Below, one piece after another: positions 1-8,101 of a stretch of 14,980 nt of DNA. The DNA is from an uncultured bacterium (GTDB lineage Bacteria > Cyanobacteriota > Vampirovibrionia > Gastranaerophilales > Gastranaerophilaceae): NCBI GenBank assembly GCA_900553205.1, contig USCK01000030.1:1-14980 (forward strand), given 5' to 3'. Under the pieces are notes generated by a model, which had not been told where the DNA came from, searched no databases, and saw nothing but the letters and a program-made list of their open reading frames with translations. A program made the position numbers and the translations under genes. Each line of letters begins with the position of its first letter. Position 1 is the stretch's first letter.

Positions 1-22
1 AGTTCAAGTCTGGCCAAGGGCA
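1..22 (+). tRNA. 3' end of a tRNA gene (partial, identity unknown)
   Basis: The first bases fit the 3' part of a tRNA. G at 2 would be position 53. The seven-base T loop TTCAAGT is at 3-9, the T-stem 3' strand CTGGC at 10-14, the acceptor 3' strand CAAGGGC at 15-21, and the discriminator is A at 22. No CCA follows, as is usual where CCA is added after transcription (cyanobacteria, for example). The 5' acceptor strand should begin GCCCTTG. The anticodon lies outside the window, so the amino acid cannot be named. A terminator follows 4 nt downstream, which supports the end of a stable-RNA unit. Confidence 0.72.
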
Positions 23-26
23 GTTT

Positions 27-61
27 AAAAAAAGAGTTTCACAAATGTGAAGCTCTTTTTT
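27..61 (+). terminator. Intrinsic terminator after the tRNA
   Basis: AAAGAG (31-36) pairs with CTCTTT (53-58). TTCAC (38-42) pairs with GTGAA (47-51), with a T-G wobble between and an AAAT loop. The stem is preceded by an A-run and followed by a T-run to 61. It also lies downstream of the minus-strand gene ending at 88, so it may serve both directions. Confidence 0.85.
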
Positions 62-87
62 GTATTTAAAATTTTAACATCAAACTC

Positions 88-381
88 CTAATACCCATAT
101 CTTTGTGTATAATTCATATTGTTATTTGTATAATTTTGTTTATACAGACCGTAGGTTCTATATTGAGCATTTGGATTTGCAACATTTATACCATAGTATT
201 TTGCTTGTTGTTCCGAATAAACATATGGAATATTGTTTCTTGTTGCCCTTCTGTAATTATAAGGATTTGTTTGATAATATCTTGCCATATTAGCAGCTCC
301 GGGGTTTGTAGCACTAAACGATAATGCATGCGCTGTATTACCCAATAATATTACTAAAACTATCAACAAAAACTTCTTCAT
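88..381 (-). CDS. Small exported Tyr/Asn-rich protein, function unknown
   Basis: A 97-residue protein. It opens with a clear signal peptide: MKK, a hydrophobic core (residues 4-14), then a likely signal peptidase I site after Ala-His-Ala (residues 18-20). The mature part, about 77 residues, is rich in Tyr, Asn, Gln and Arg, with repeated Asn-Tyr and Tyr-Tyr pairs and no cysteine. That composition suits a surface or periplasmic, possibly oligomerising or disordered protein, but I recognise no family. The start is the only one that gives a signal peptide. It lies 6 nt after a TATAAT box with no Shine-Dalgarno room, so the mRNA is probably leaderless. The gene diverges from the SLH protein gene. 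Confidence 0.75.
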   Translation of the reverse strand: MKKFLLIVLVILLGNTAHALSFSATNPGAANMARYYQTNPYNYRRATRNNIPYVYSEQQAKYYGINVANPNAQYRTYGLYKQNYTNNNMNYTQRYGY

Positions 382-387
382 ACCTAA

Positions 388-416
388 ATTATACCAAACT
401 TTAAATTTTGTATCAA
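388..416 (-). promoter_or_regulatory. Sigma70-type promoter of the small exported protein (leaderless)
   Basis: On the minus strand, TTGATA (416-411) and TATAAT (393-388) are separated by exactly 17 nt. The -10 box is followed by only 6 nt (TTAGGT) before the ATG at 381-379, so the expected +1 falls on or next to the A of the start codon. Confidence 0.75.
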
Positions 417-421
417 TTCAT

Positions 422-449
422 TTGTTTTATATTATTTTTCAAGTACGAT
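422..449 (+). promoter_or_regulatory. Possible promoter of the SLH gene
   Basis: TTGTTT (422-427) and TACGAT (444-449) lie 16 nt apart, about 47 nt upstream of the ATG. The match is moderate. Its -35 lies 5 bp from the -35 of the divergent minus-strand promoter, so the two would be back to back and could share regulation. Confidence 0.4.
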
Positions 450-495
450 ATGAGAACAACACAATATTATTGATTAATAATAGAAGGAGCTTCAG

Positions 496-1644
496 ATGAA
501 AAGATTAGTAAACAGCCTTTTGATTATGTTTGCAGTATTTGTAACATCTTCAATACCTGCATTTGCATTCTATTCTGACATGCAAGAATCACATTGGGCT
601 TACAAACAAATCAAACAATTATCAGAAAAAAGTGTAGTTATCGGATACCCTGACGGCACTTTCAAACCTGATGAAAATGTTACAAGAGCAGAATTTGCAT
701 CTATGGCAATAAAAGCTCTTGGTCAAGAACATACAACAGTTGCGCAACCTGTAAAATTTAATGATATAGATAGAGATTTTTGGGCTTATGATGCAATTCA
801 AAAAGCTATTTATTTTGACTTAGTTTCAAATCCTGAAAAAGAAGGTAAATTCAGACCTTATGATTCAGTTTCAAGAGCAGAAGCTCTTTCTATAGCAGTA
901 AATGCGCTTACTACAGAACAAATCAGCGAACAAAAGGCTAAATATGTTTTGTCAAAAGTATATAAAGACGCAAACGATATCCCTGCTTGGTTTGTAATCC
1001 CTGCAGGTAAAGCTGAAATCTTGGGAATGGTAGTTTCTGAGCCTGACAAAGCAGGTAATATGGACGCAGATAGACCAGCTACAAGAGCTGAAGTTACAGC
1101 TATCCTTTATAACATGATGGAACAAGCAAAATTAAATCCTAATGCAAAACTTGCAGAAGCTATGCGCAAAAAAACAGGTGAAGGTTATGTAATCGAAAAC
1201 GCATTTGTTCAAGGTGCAGTAGGTACTATTCCGGCAGGTTCTATTGTTCCTATAAAAGTAGGTAATGTAATGGGTTCACAAATTTCTAAGAATGGTGATC
1301 AATTTATTGCAAAAACACCTCAAAACTTCATTACAAAAGATAAATATATACTTATTTACAAAGGTACTGATGTAAAAGGACAAGTATGCCAAGCAAAACC
1401 TGGTAGATTATTTGTTAGAAACGGTATCCTAACACTTTCTACAGACACAATCGTTACACCTAATGACCAAGCAGTTATTGAACATGGTACTGCAGATGTA
1501 ACAGTTAAGAAAAGCAAATTTATGACTTGGATTAGAAAGATATTTAAAGGTGAAAAAATAATGGTCCTTCCTGATGGAACTGTTTATGTTAAATTACTTG
1601 ATACTATAAAAGTTGATTTAACAAATGGATGGATATTTGAATAA
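496..1644 (+). CDS. Exported protein with three SLH domains and an unassigned C-terminal domain
   Basis: A 382-residue protein. The signal peptide covers about residues 1-24, with a likely cut after Ala-Phe-Ala. Three SLH repeats follow, at about 26-76, 88-138 and 155-210. Their diagnostic cores are VTRAEF (62-67), VSRAEA (125-130) and ATRAEV (195-200), and GYPDGTF is at 50-56. SLH triplets usually bind secondary cell-wall polymer or peptidoglycan and anchor a protein to the envelope. Residues 230-382 look beta-rich, with one cysteine, and I do not recognise the domain. It is not long enough for the OprB-type porin barrel of cyanobacterial SLH porins. The start is fixed by AAGGAG (484-489), 6 nt before the ATG. 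The gene is monocistronic and ends at a strong terminator. Confidence 0.9.
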   Translation: MKRLVNSLLIMFAVFVTSSIPAFAFYSDMQESHWAYKQIKQLSEKSVVIGYPDGTFKPDENVTRAEFASMAIKALGQEHTTVAQPVKFNDIDRDFWAYDAIQKAIYFDLVSNPEKEGKFRPYDSVSRAEALSIAVNALTTEQISEQKAKYVLSKVYKDANDIPAWFVIPAGKAEILGMVVSEPDKAGNMDADRPATRAEVTAILYNMMEQAKLNPNAKLAEAMRKKTGEGYVIENAFVQGAVGTIPAGSIVPIKVGNVMGSQISKNGDQFIAKTPQNFITKDKYILIYKGTDVKGQVCQAKPGRLFVRNGILTLSTDTIVTPNDQAVIEHGTADVTVKKSKFMTWIRKIFKGEKIMVLPDGTVYVKLLDTIKVDLTNGWIFE

Positions 1645-1670
1645 TTAATAAAATTAATTATTCTGAAATA

Positions 1671-1702
1671 AAAAAGGAATGGCTTTTACACCATTCCTTT
1701 TT
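1671..1702 (+). terminator. Intrinsic terminator after the SLH gene
   Basis: A perfect 12-bp stem: AAAAAGGAATGG (1671-1682) with CCATTCCTTTTT (1691-1702), loop of 8, continuing into further T's. The A-run and T-run are symmetrical, so it could work on both strands. Confidence 0.92.
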
Positions 1703-1780
1703 TATTAGAGTTTCATTATAGGGATGTAATCTATTTTTTATTTTTCGGATTTATTTTTTATGATAAGAATCTTTTTTCAT

Positions 1781-1808
1781 AAAAAAAACCTCCCGAAAAA
1801 GGGAGGTT
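1781..1808 (-). terminator. Minus-strand intrinsic terminator with no known gene upstream
   Basis: On the minus strand, AACCTCCC (1808-1801), a 6-nt loop and GGGAGGTT (1794-1787) are followed directly by a T-run (1788-1781). On the plus strand the T-run is displaced by GGAA, so the minus direction is the better terminator. The next minus-strand protein gene downstream of 1808 is thousands of bases away, which implies an unannotated minus-strand transcript. Confidence 0.75.
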
Positions 1809-1903
1809 GGAATTTTTTGTGTAATTCCTCGTGTGTAGAAGGTTAGTGTGTGTAGGTTATGTATGAAATCTTTGTTTTAAGCTCTCAAATTATTTATTGA
1901 TTG
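1781..1903 (-). ncRNA. Candidate small RNA, minus strand
   Basis: Inferred from the minus-strand terminator at 1781-1808 and AT-rich, promoter-like sequence in the inverted-repeat arm at 1904-1923. The RNA would be about 120 nt. It has an open, C-rich centre free of G-rich pairing partners (ACACACACTAACCTTC on the minus strand). A GGAATT/AATTCC hairpin (1829-1824 with 1815-1810) follows, then the terminator stem. It has no convincing reading frame. The start is a guess and no known RNA family is recognised. Confidence 0.4.
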
Positions 1904-2047
1904 CTTACATTTATATAAAGTATTTTTGTATATATAAATTGCATACATTAGATATTTTTGTTACATATTGAAACAAGATTAAGTTTTGTAACAAATAAAA
2001 CAAATTGTGAAATTGAAATACATTTATATACTTTATATATATGTAAG
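1904..2047. repeat. 20-bp imperfect inverted repeat with a nested 8-bp inverted repeat
   Basis: The left arm at 1904-1923 and right arm at 2028-2047 are reverse complements over 20 bp with one mismatch. Each holds an outward-facing ACTTTATATA core. Inside lies a second exact inverted repeat, TTTGTTAC (1957-1964) and GTAACAAA (1988-1995). The region is nearly all A/T and holds no gene. It sits between two outward-pointing terminators, as a bidirectional promoter or regulator-binding region would. Confidence 0.65.
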
Positions 2048-2169
2048 ATGTAAATAGATTAAACGGCTAAGTAAAAAAACAGAATTACCGTTTAAAAAGA
2101 GAGACACATACCCTAATTCCCTTCCTAATTAAAAATTTTACTCCACGTTTCAAACGAGGAGTTTTTTTT
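2048..2169 (+). ncRNA. Candidate small RNA, plus strand
   Basis: A possible promoter, TTGAAA (2013-2018) with a 17-nt gap to TATATA (2036-2041), precedes about 120 nt without an ORF. The stretch ends in a good intrinsic terminator. Inside it, TTAAACGG and its exact complement CCGTTTAA (about 2060-2096) can form an 8-bp stem with an A-rich loop. An unpaired, C-rich segment follows with CCTAATT twice and CCCTTCC between, complementary to Shine-Dalgarno-like sequence. No known RNA family is recognised. Confidence 0.42.
2140..2169 (+). terminator. Plus-strand intrinsic terminator with no gene upstream
   Basis: ACTCC (2140-2144) pairs with GGAGT (2158-2162). CGT and ACG pair inside, after one A-A mismatch. 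An eight-T run follows. The nearest plus-strand coding gene upstream ended at 1644 and has its own terminator, so this one should end a separate short transcript. Confidence 0.8.
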
Positions 2170-2322
2170 ATGAGTTTATTTTTCTTATTGCATGCTCTTT
2201 TTATTTTATTATGGAGAGAAACCAATAACAACAACTATTCCAAGATATTAAAGTTATATAAAGAGGGTCAAAAACTATGATAAACTAGTATAGTAAGGTT
2301 ACAATAGAAAGGGAAATTGAAT

Positions 2323-3441
2323 ATGATACCTATTTTTGATTCAAAACGTCAATACAAAGAAATTGGTGCCGATATTGAAAAAGCAGTATGCGAAGTTCTT
2401 CGTTCTGGTGCTTACATTTTAGGCAACAATACAAAATCATTAGAAAAAGAATTAGCAGAATATACCGGTGCTAAATATGCAATCGGGCTAAACTCAGGTA
2501 CTGATGCACTACACTTAGCGCTAAGAGCTTTGGATATAGGAAAAGGTGATGAAGTTATTACTACAGCATTCACTTTTGTTGCTACAACAGAAGCTATAGG
2601 TATCGTTGGTGCAACTCCTGTTTTTGCTGATATTGACCCTGATACATTCAATATCGACCCTGCAAAAATTGAAGCTGCTATCACACCTAAAACAAAGGCT
2701 ATCATTCCTGTTCATTTATACGGTCAACCTTGTGATATGGACGCTATTATGGATATCGCAAAACGTCACGACTTGTATGTAATTGAAGATGCTTGCCAAG
2801 CTATGGGTGCTGAATACAAAGGCAGAAAAGTTGGTTCAATAGGTGATATCGGTTGCTTCAGCTTCTACCCTACTAAAAACCTTGGTGGTATGGGTGACGG
2901 TGGTCTTATCACTACAAGTGCAGAACACTTAAAAGATAGAATTATTGCTCTAAGAAACCATGGTGGAGCTGTTAGATATCACCACGACGAAATCGGTGTA
3001 AACTCAAGACTTGATGAAATTCAAGCAGCAGTATTAAGAGTAAAACTTCCTCATTTGGATTCTTGGAACAAAAAACGTAGAGAAAGAGCTCATATCTACA
3101 ACGAATTATTCGCAAACTGTGAAGATATCGTTACTCCAAAAGAACTTGACGATACATATTGTATTTATCACCAATATACAGTTAAAGTTCCTAACAGAGA
3201 TGAAATCTTTGACAAAATGCATGAAGCAGGTATTGGTACAATGTTGTATTACCCAATTCCTTTGCATATGCAAAAAGTTCATGAATATCTTGGCTTAGGT
3301 AAAGGTACATTACCAAATACTGAAAAAGACACAGAAATCGTAATGTCATTACCTATGTTCCCAGAATTAACAAGAGAAGAACAAGAAACTATTGCCAGCA
3401 CATTAATCAAATTAGTTGAAGAATCAAAAGCATTAGTTTAG
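2323..3441 (+). CDS. DegT/DnrJ/EryC1/StrS-family PLP-dependent sugar aminotransferase
   Basis: A 372-residue protein, normal length for the family. These enzymes transfer an amino group, usually from glutamate, to a keto group of a nucleotide sugar for O-antigen, surface glycan or flagellin glycan synthesis. Visible features: the phosphate-binding NSGTDAL (57-63), VIEDACQA (153-160) with the PLP-contacting Asp156, and FSFYPTKNLGG (179-189) with Lys185 as the Schiff-base lysine. It resembles the WbpE/WlbC/DesV-like group, but the exact sugar cannot be read from sequence. The ATG at 2323 is preferred over TTG at 2317 because GAAAGGG (2307-2313) lies 9 nt before the ATG but only 3 nt before the TTG. 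The gene stands alone, with no other sugar-biosynthesis gene next to it. Confidence 0.92.
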   Translation: MIPIFDSKRQYKEIGADIEKAVCEVLRSGAYILGNNTKSLEKELAEYTGAKYAIGLNSGTDALHLALRALDIGKGDEVITTAFTFVATTEAIGIVGATPVFADIDPDTFNIDPAKIEAAITPKTKAIIPVHLYGQPCDMDAIMDIAKRHDLYVIEDACQAMGAEYKGRKVGSIGDIGCFSFYPTKNLGGMGDGGLITTSAEHLKDRIIALRNHGGAVRYHHDEIGVNSRLDEIQAAVLRVKLPHLDSWNKKRRERAHIYNELFANCEDIVTPKELDDTYCIYHQYTVKVPNRDEIFDKMHEAGIGTMLYYPIPLHMQKVHEYLGLGKGTLPNTEKDTEIVMSLPMFPELTREEQETIASTLIKLVEESKALV

Positions 3442-3460
3442 TTTGTTAAAACATATTAAC

Positions 3461-3496
3461 AAAAGGGCTGAATTCTGTATAAATTCAGCCCTTTTT
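3461..3496 (+). terminator. Intrinsic terminator after the DegT gene
   Basis: GGGCTGAATT (3465-3474) and AATTCAGCCC (3482-3491) form a perfect 10-bp stem with a 7-nt loop. It is flanked by A4 and T5, which extend the pairing. It separates the aminotransferase from the operon starting at 3533. Confidence 0.94.
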
Positions 3497-3497
3497 A

Positions 3498-3526
3498 TTG
3501 ATTAAATCACTGTTTTATAGTATTCT
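3498..3526 (+). promoter_or_regulatory. Promoter of the HEAT-queC-tlyA operon (leaderless)
   Basis: TTGATT (3498-3503), 17 nt, then TATTCT (3521-3526). Six nt (AAGGGT) separate the -10 from the GTG at 3533, so transcription should begin at the start codon. The -35 begins directly behind the DegT terminator. Confidence 0.6.
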
Positions 3527-3532
3527 AAGGGT

Positions 3533-4480
3533 GTGGACAATAAAAAATTTATTGATGTGGATTTAATAATTTCAGAGTGCGGTGTTGATTCAGATAAAGA
3601 TCGTGATATTGTCATACAGAATATTATGAATCTTGAAAACAAATATAACTTTTATGAATTGATACAAATCTACAACCAGCTTTTAGTTACAGTCAAAGAC
3701 CCTAAGATTTTAATGAATGTAATTACTTGTGCTGACAAATTCAGAGATTCATCTACACTTGGTCCGTTAGTTGATTTATTGTTGACTAAAAATAATATTG
3801 ATGAACACATGGAAATTGATGATTTGATTAACCTTCGTGTATTATGTGCCAAAGCTATATCAAATCACAAAGACACTTCTGTCGTAGGAGCTTTGCTATA
3901 TTGCTTGAATAACAAAAATGAGCATTACAAAGTGCGCTTGGCTTGTGCTGATGCTCTCGGTAAAATCGGTGATAAATATGCTGTTGCACCATTAATTGAT
4001 TTGGTTCAAGACGAAGAAGAAAAATCAGTTTATTTGAAAGAATCTGCAGCGTCTGCTCTTGGTGCGATTGGTGATATGAGAGCTATTGACCCTTTGGTAT
4101 CAATTCTGGAAGCTAAACAAGGATTTTTAGACAAGTTTTCTTTCTTAAAAGAACGAGTAATTGAGGCTTTGGGTAAACTTAACCTTGATAATAGAAAAGT
4201 TTTAAAAGCCTTGAAGAAATCTTTGCTGGATTCTTCACCTATGGTCAGAATCAATGCAATAGAAGCGATTATGAATTCTGATTCTGACGAAGCTCCTGAA
4301 CTTATTAGAAGTTGTTTGAAAGATGAGGACAAAGAAGTTCAAAAAAATGCTTTGATTGCAATGTATAACCTTGAAGGTAAAGATATAATTGATGAAGTGC
4401 TTTTGTCCAACGAATATTCTGATTATTTAAAAGAAGAAGCACAAGATTTGTTAAACGAATACGAGGCTAACGATGAGTAA
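3533..4480 (+). CDS. HEAT-repeat (PBS-lyase-like) protein
   Basis: A 315-residue, all-helical cytoplasmic protein. From about residue 95 on it consists of HEAT-like repeats, with recurring segments of the type RLACADALGKIGD (about 138-150), KESAASALGAIGD, KERVIEALGKL and VRINAIEAIMNS. These resemble the E/F-type lyase and oxidoreductase HEAT repeats common in cyanobacteria, which mediate protein-protein contacts. No catalytic residues are evident, so it is probably a scaffold or adaptor. The GTG start has AAGGG only 1 nt upstream, too close for normal Shine-Dalgarno use, but it sits 6 nt after a -10 box, suggesting a leaderless mRNA. GTG at 3557 is an alternative start without a Shine-Dalgarno. 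It is the first gene of a six-gene operon and overlaps queC by 8 nt. Confidence 0.8.
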   Translation: MDNKKFIDVDLIISECGVDSDKDRDIVIQNIMNLENKYNFYELIQIYNQLLVTVKDPKILMNVITCADKFRDSSTLGPLVDLLLTKNNIDEHMEIDDLINLRVLCAKAISNHKDTSVVGALLYCLNNKNEHYKVRLACADALGKIGDKYAVAPLIDLVQDEEEKSVYLKESAASALGAIGDMRAIDPLVSILEAKQGFLDKFSFLKERVIEALGKLNLDNRKVLKALKKSLLDSSPMVRINAIEAIMNSDSDEAPELIRSCLKDEDKEVQKNALIAMYNLEGKDIIDEVLLSNEYSDYLKEEAQDLLNEYEANDE

Positions 4481-5150
4481 AAGAAAGTCAATAATCTTAT
4501 TATCAGGAGGTTTGGATTCTCTTGTTTGTTTAGGTGCAGTAAAAGATGAATATCATATTGAACTGGCTTTGACATTTGATTACGGACAAAAATCGGCCAA
4601 ACAGGAAATTGAGGCATCTAAAAAACTTGCAGAATACTATGGAATTAAACATGAAGTTATTGAACTTCCTTTTTTACAAGCTATTACCAAAACTGCATTA
4701 GTGGATAATAAAGATATTCCAGAAAACGAATTATATACGGAATACAGCGCAAAAGCAGTATGGGTACCTAACAGAAACGGATTGTTCCTAAATATTGCAG
4801 CTTGTTATGCAGATACTTATAACTTCACACATATTATATTCGGCGCTAACAAAGAGGAAGCCGTAACATTTCCTGACAATTCAAGAAAATTCACAGAGAT
4901 TATAACCTCTTGCTTTGAACATTCTACATTGTGCAACCCTAAAGTAGTTGCGCCATTGATAAGCATGAACAAAAATGATATAGTAAAACTAGCTCTTGAT
5001 AAGAATATGCCATTGGAATTAACAAGAAGTTGTTATAATGACAGCAAAACAAATTGTGGCAAGTGCGAATCTTGCAAACACTTGAGAGAAGCTTTAGAGT
5101 TTAACGGGGATACAAAATATATAAAGGTTTTATTTGAAAATGCAAACTAA
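4473..5150 (+). CDS. queC: 7-cyano-7-deazaguanine synthase QueC
   Basis: A 225-residue protein, the usual QueC length. The enzyme turns 7-carboxy-7-deazaguanine into preQ0 using ATP and ammonia, in the queuosine tRNA-modification pathway. The N-terminal PP-loop ATP motif SGGLDS is at 11-16. FDYGQK follows, then the conserved region WVPNRNGLFLNIA. The zinc site is Cys187, Cys195, Cys198 and Cys201 (C-x7-C-x2-C-x2-C). GAGG (4463-4466) lies 6 nt before the ATG. The start overlaps the stop of the HEAT gene by 8 nt, and the end overlaps the DUF366 gene, so translation of the three is probably coupled. No other que gene is in the window. Confidence 0.96.
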   Translation: MSKRKSIILLSGGLDSLVCLGAVKDEYHIELALTFDYGQKSAKQEIEASKKLAEYYGIKHEVIELPFLQAITKTALVDNKDIPENELYTEYSAKAVWVPNRNGLFLNIAACYADTYNFTHIIFGANKEEAVTFPDNSRKFTEIITSCFEHSTLCNPKVVAPLISMNKNDIVKLALDKNMPLELTRSCYNDSKTNCGKCESCKHLREALEFNGDTKYIKVLFENAN

Positions 5151-5694
5151 ACTAATTGAAGAAGAAATTAAATATATAGGTTCACAACTTCAACCTCACT
5201 GGATATACAAAAATTTTAAAATACAGGGAGATGCTATCGTTGCATTTATCGGGGAATGTGAAGTTAAATTGACAGAAATGGTTGATATTGAAGATGTCAT
5301 AAACAATGAACCGATTTATAGCAAATATATGCTCAGTTTTATCACTGAACAGTTTAATATAAATTTGGTAGAAGGTGTTTTTAGACAACGCCTATTAATA
5401 TGTATAATCAAGGAATTGTTAGAAAAAAGAGGAGTTTTTGTTGTTAGAAATGGTGATGATTTGATGATAAGTGGTAGAAAATTATCAGTATCTATTGCAA
5501 CAAAATCTACTACATCAATACTTATTCATACAGGCTTGAATATAGAATCAGAAGGCGCACCGGTAAAAGCTGCAGGCTTGACCAGTGAACTTGGGATTAC
5601 AGATATTAGAGCTTTTGCTCAAGAAGTTATGACTGCCTATGCAGAAGAACTTAAAGATATTGAACTTGCAAGCACAAAAGTCCGAGGAGTTTAA
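5140..5694 (+). CDS. DUF366-family protein
   Basis: A 184-residue protein recognised by family pattern: the N-terminal YIGSQLQPHWIY segment, GDAIVAFIGEC, a central RQRLL, then RNGDDLMISGRKLSVSIAT followed by ILIHTGLNI. The family is widespread in archaea and some bacteria and has no established reaction. By eye, the GDDL, GRKL and later GLNI elements recall the biotin/lipoate-ligase fold; that is inference. The start is ambiguous. ATG 5140 is chosen; TTG 5134 would have better spacing (6 nt) from AAAGG (5123-5127). It overlaps queC by 11 nt and lies 2 nt from the next gene. The pairing may point to a role near tRNA modification, but this is only context. Confidence 0.8.
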   Translation: MQTKLIEEEIKYIGSQLQPHWIYKNFKIQGDAIVAFIGECEVKLTEMVDIEDVINNEPIYSKYMLSFITEQFNINLVEGVFRQRLLICIIKELLEKRGVFVVRNGDDLMISGRKLSVSIATKSTTSILIHTGLNIESEGAPVKAAGLTSELGITDIRAFAQEVMTAYAEELKDIELASTKVRGV

Positions 5695-5696
5695 AC

Positions 5697-6383
5697 ATGG
5701 GGAATCAATATTACAAAAAATATAACAAACAAGAAGAAGAAAAACCAAGCTATATAAAACTATTCTTTGGCGCATTCTTTATGATGCTGATTCTTTTTGT
5801 CGTAATAGCAGTGCATTTATTTTCTAGTGTTGATACTGCAATAGGAGAAAATGATGAAGGCGATATCAAAGAATCAGGCTTGGGCGTCAAGCATTTAATT
5901 GATAGCCGTCTAAAGTTTATTCAAATGGAAGATACTGATAAACTACCGTCAAACAAAGCGCCAAATGTTATCCAACCTAAAGAAGAAGCAACAAGCAATT
6001 CTTCAGAAGGTGAAGTTCAAACAAGAACCTTTGGTGGACAAGATTATTCAAATCCATACGGTAGCAATAACGGTTTTTCAAGCACACAGTCATCATATTC
6101 GGAAGGCAGTACAATAAAACACCCTACAGGAGTTTCTCAACGAGCAACACAAAAAGCTACTGTTTACAAAGTGTATATAGGTTCATACAGCACACTTGAA
6201 CAGGCAAGAGTTGCTCAAAACATTATTCAAGATGCAAACTTGGGTGTAACATCATTTGTAAAAACTTCAAGCAGTGGTGCTTATACAATTCAAGTCGGCT
6301 CTTATACAGACCAAGCAAAGGCTATGGGCTTGGCAAATGAACTAAAAAGAAATCATTTCCCTGCAAGGTTGGTTCAAGAATAA
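5697..6383 (+). CDS. Membrane-anchored SPOR-domain protein
   Basis: A 228-residue protein. A charged cytoplasmic N-terminus of about 19 residues is followed by one transmembrane helix (about 20-43). A long Ser/Asn/Gln-rich linker (about 45-150) follows, then a C-terminal SPOR domain (about 153-228) with two VYIGSYS and IQVGSYT strands typical of the fold. SPOR domains bind denuded septal peptidoglycan, so the protein probably sits in the inner membrane at the division site, as FtsN or DedD do elsewhere; direct orthology is not claimed. GAGGAG (5684-5689) is 7 nt before the ATG. It lies 2 nt after the DUF366 gene and 1 nt before the TatD-like gene. Confidence 0.88.
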   Translation: MGNQYYKKYNKQEEEKPSYIKLFFGAFFMMLILFVVIAVHLFSSVDTAIGENDEGDIKESGLGVKHLIDSRLKFIQMEDTDKLPSNKAPNVIQPKEEATSNSSEGEVQTRTFGGQDYSNPYGSNNGFSSTQSSYSEGSTIKHPTGVSQRATQKATVYKVYIGSYSTLEQARVAQNIIQDANLGVTSFVKTSSSGAYTIQVGSYTDQAKAMGLANELKRNHFPARLVQE

Positions 6384-6384
6384 A

Positions 6385-7139
<755 letters not shown>

Positions 7140-7143
<4 letters not shown>

Positions 7144-7964
7144 AAAAAGAAAGATTAGATAAAATACTTGTAGATTTAGGTTATTTTGAAAACAAAAGTA
7201 AGGCATCTGCTGCGATTATCGCCGGCGATGTGCGAATCGGTGATGAGAAAATAACCAAGGCGGGATACCAACTAGACCCAAGCAAAGAATATGATTTTGT
7301 AATAAAGACTATGCCTTATGTTTCAAGAGGTGGATTTAAACTACAAAAAGCTATTGATGCTTTTAACTTTTCTCCTAAAGACAGAATATGTTTTGATGCA
7401 GGAGCTTCTACCGGAGGATTTTCTGACTGTTTATTGCAACGAGGTGCTAAATTTGTTTATGCCGTAGATGTCGGATATGGACAGTTAGCATGGAAAATCA
7501 GAAATGATGATAGGGTTAAAACTATAGAAAAAACTAATTTGAAAATATGTACACCTGATTCTATCTATGAAAACAATGAGGAATGGGCAGATTTGTTAGT
7601 TTCTGATTTGTCATTTATTTCTTTAGAAAGAGTTTTGCCAAACCTAAAAACACTTTTAAACCCTAAGTTTCATGAAATGATATGTCTAATTAAACCACAA
7701 TTTGAAGCAGGTAAGGAGTATATAGAAAAGGGAGGAGTTGTAAGGAATCCACAAACGCATATAATGGTAATCAATAAGGTTGTAGAGTGCGTTCATTCTC
7801 TTGATTACAAAATCGCAGGATTAACTCATTCTTCTATAAAGGGACCTGCAGGTAATATTGAGTATCTTATTTATTTCACAACAAAAGATATTGAAGAAAT
7901 AGAACTTGACCCTGTTTCGACCGTAGAAAATGCTCATTCGGAATTGAACACAAGCAAGAATTAG
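7140..7964 (+). CDS. tlyA: TlyA-family rRNA 2'-O-methyltransferase
   Basis: A 274-residue protein with the two-part TlyA layout. The N-terminal S4 RNA-binding domain covers about 1-55. It is followed by a FtsJ/RrmJ-like SAM methyltransferase with DAGASTGGFSD (86-96) as the SAM loop. The catalytic tetrad expected for 2'-O-methylation is visible as Lys67, Asp156, Lys185 and Glu241. TlyA enzymes methylate cytidines in 16S and/or 23S rRNA, and this affects capreomycin sensitivity in mycobacteria; some homologues have been called hemolysins. The TTG start overlaps the TatD stop as TTGA, with AAAAGG 10 nt upstream, indicating coupled translation. It is the last gene of the operon; no clear terminator follows. 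Confidence 0.93.
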
Positions 7965-8101
7965 AACATTTTTTAATATCTCACAAAGAATAATTAAAAT
8001 ATTACACAAATCTTAATTAAAAAGGTTAGCAAATTTATTTTTTTTTGATGTTTATTATACAATAATAATTGTTGATAGATATACGAAAGGAGTCCAATGA
8101 A

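Noticed and set aside
103..324. Plus-strand frames opposite the small exported protein.
   Set aside because: They are antisense to a frame with a good signal peptide and a strong promoter; they are Cys/Ile-rich and without a ribosome-binding site.
465..482. A 7-bp TATTATT/AATAATA hairpin next to the SLH Shine-Dalgarno, as a possible regulatory element.
   Set aside because: The stem is A/T only and weak; such pairs occur throughout the intergenic DNA here.
1754..1786. A 9-bp inverted repeat (TTTTTTATG / CATAAAAAA) as a further terminator.
   Set aside because: The stem is almost all A-T and overlaps the better minus-strand terminator; no independent support.
7821..8009. Minus-strand 62-codon frame at the tlyA 3' end, starting TTG.
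   Set aside because: It overlaps conserved TlyA coding sequence, has no Shine-Dalgarno and no recognisable product.
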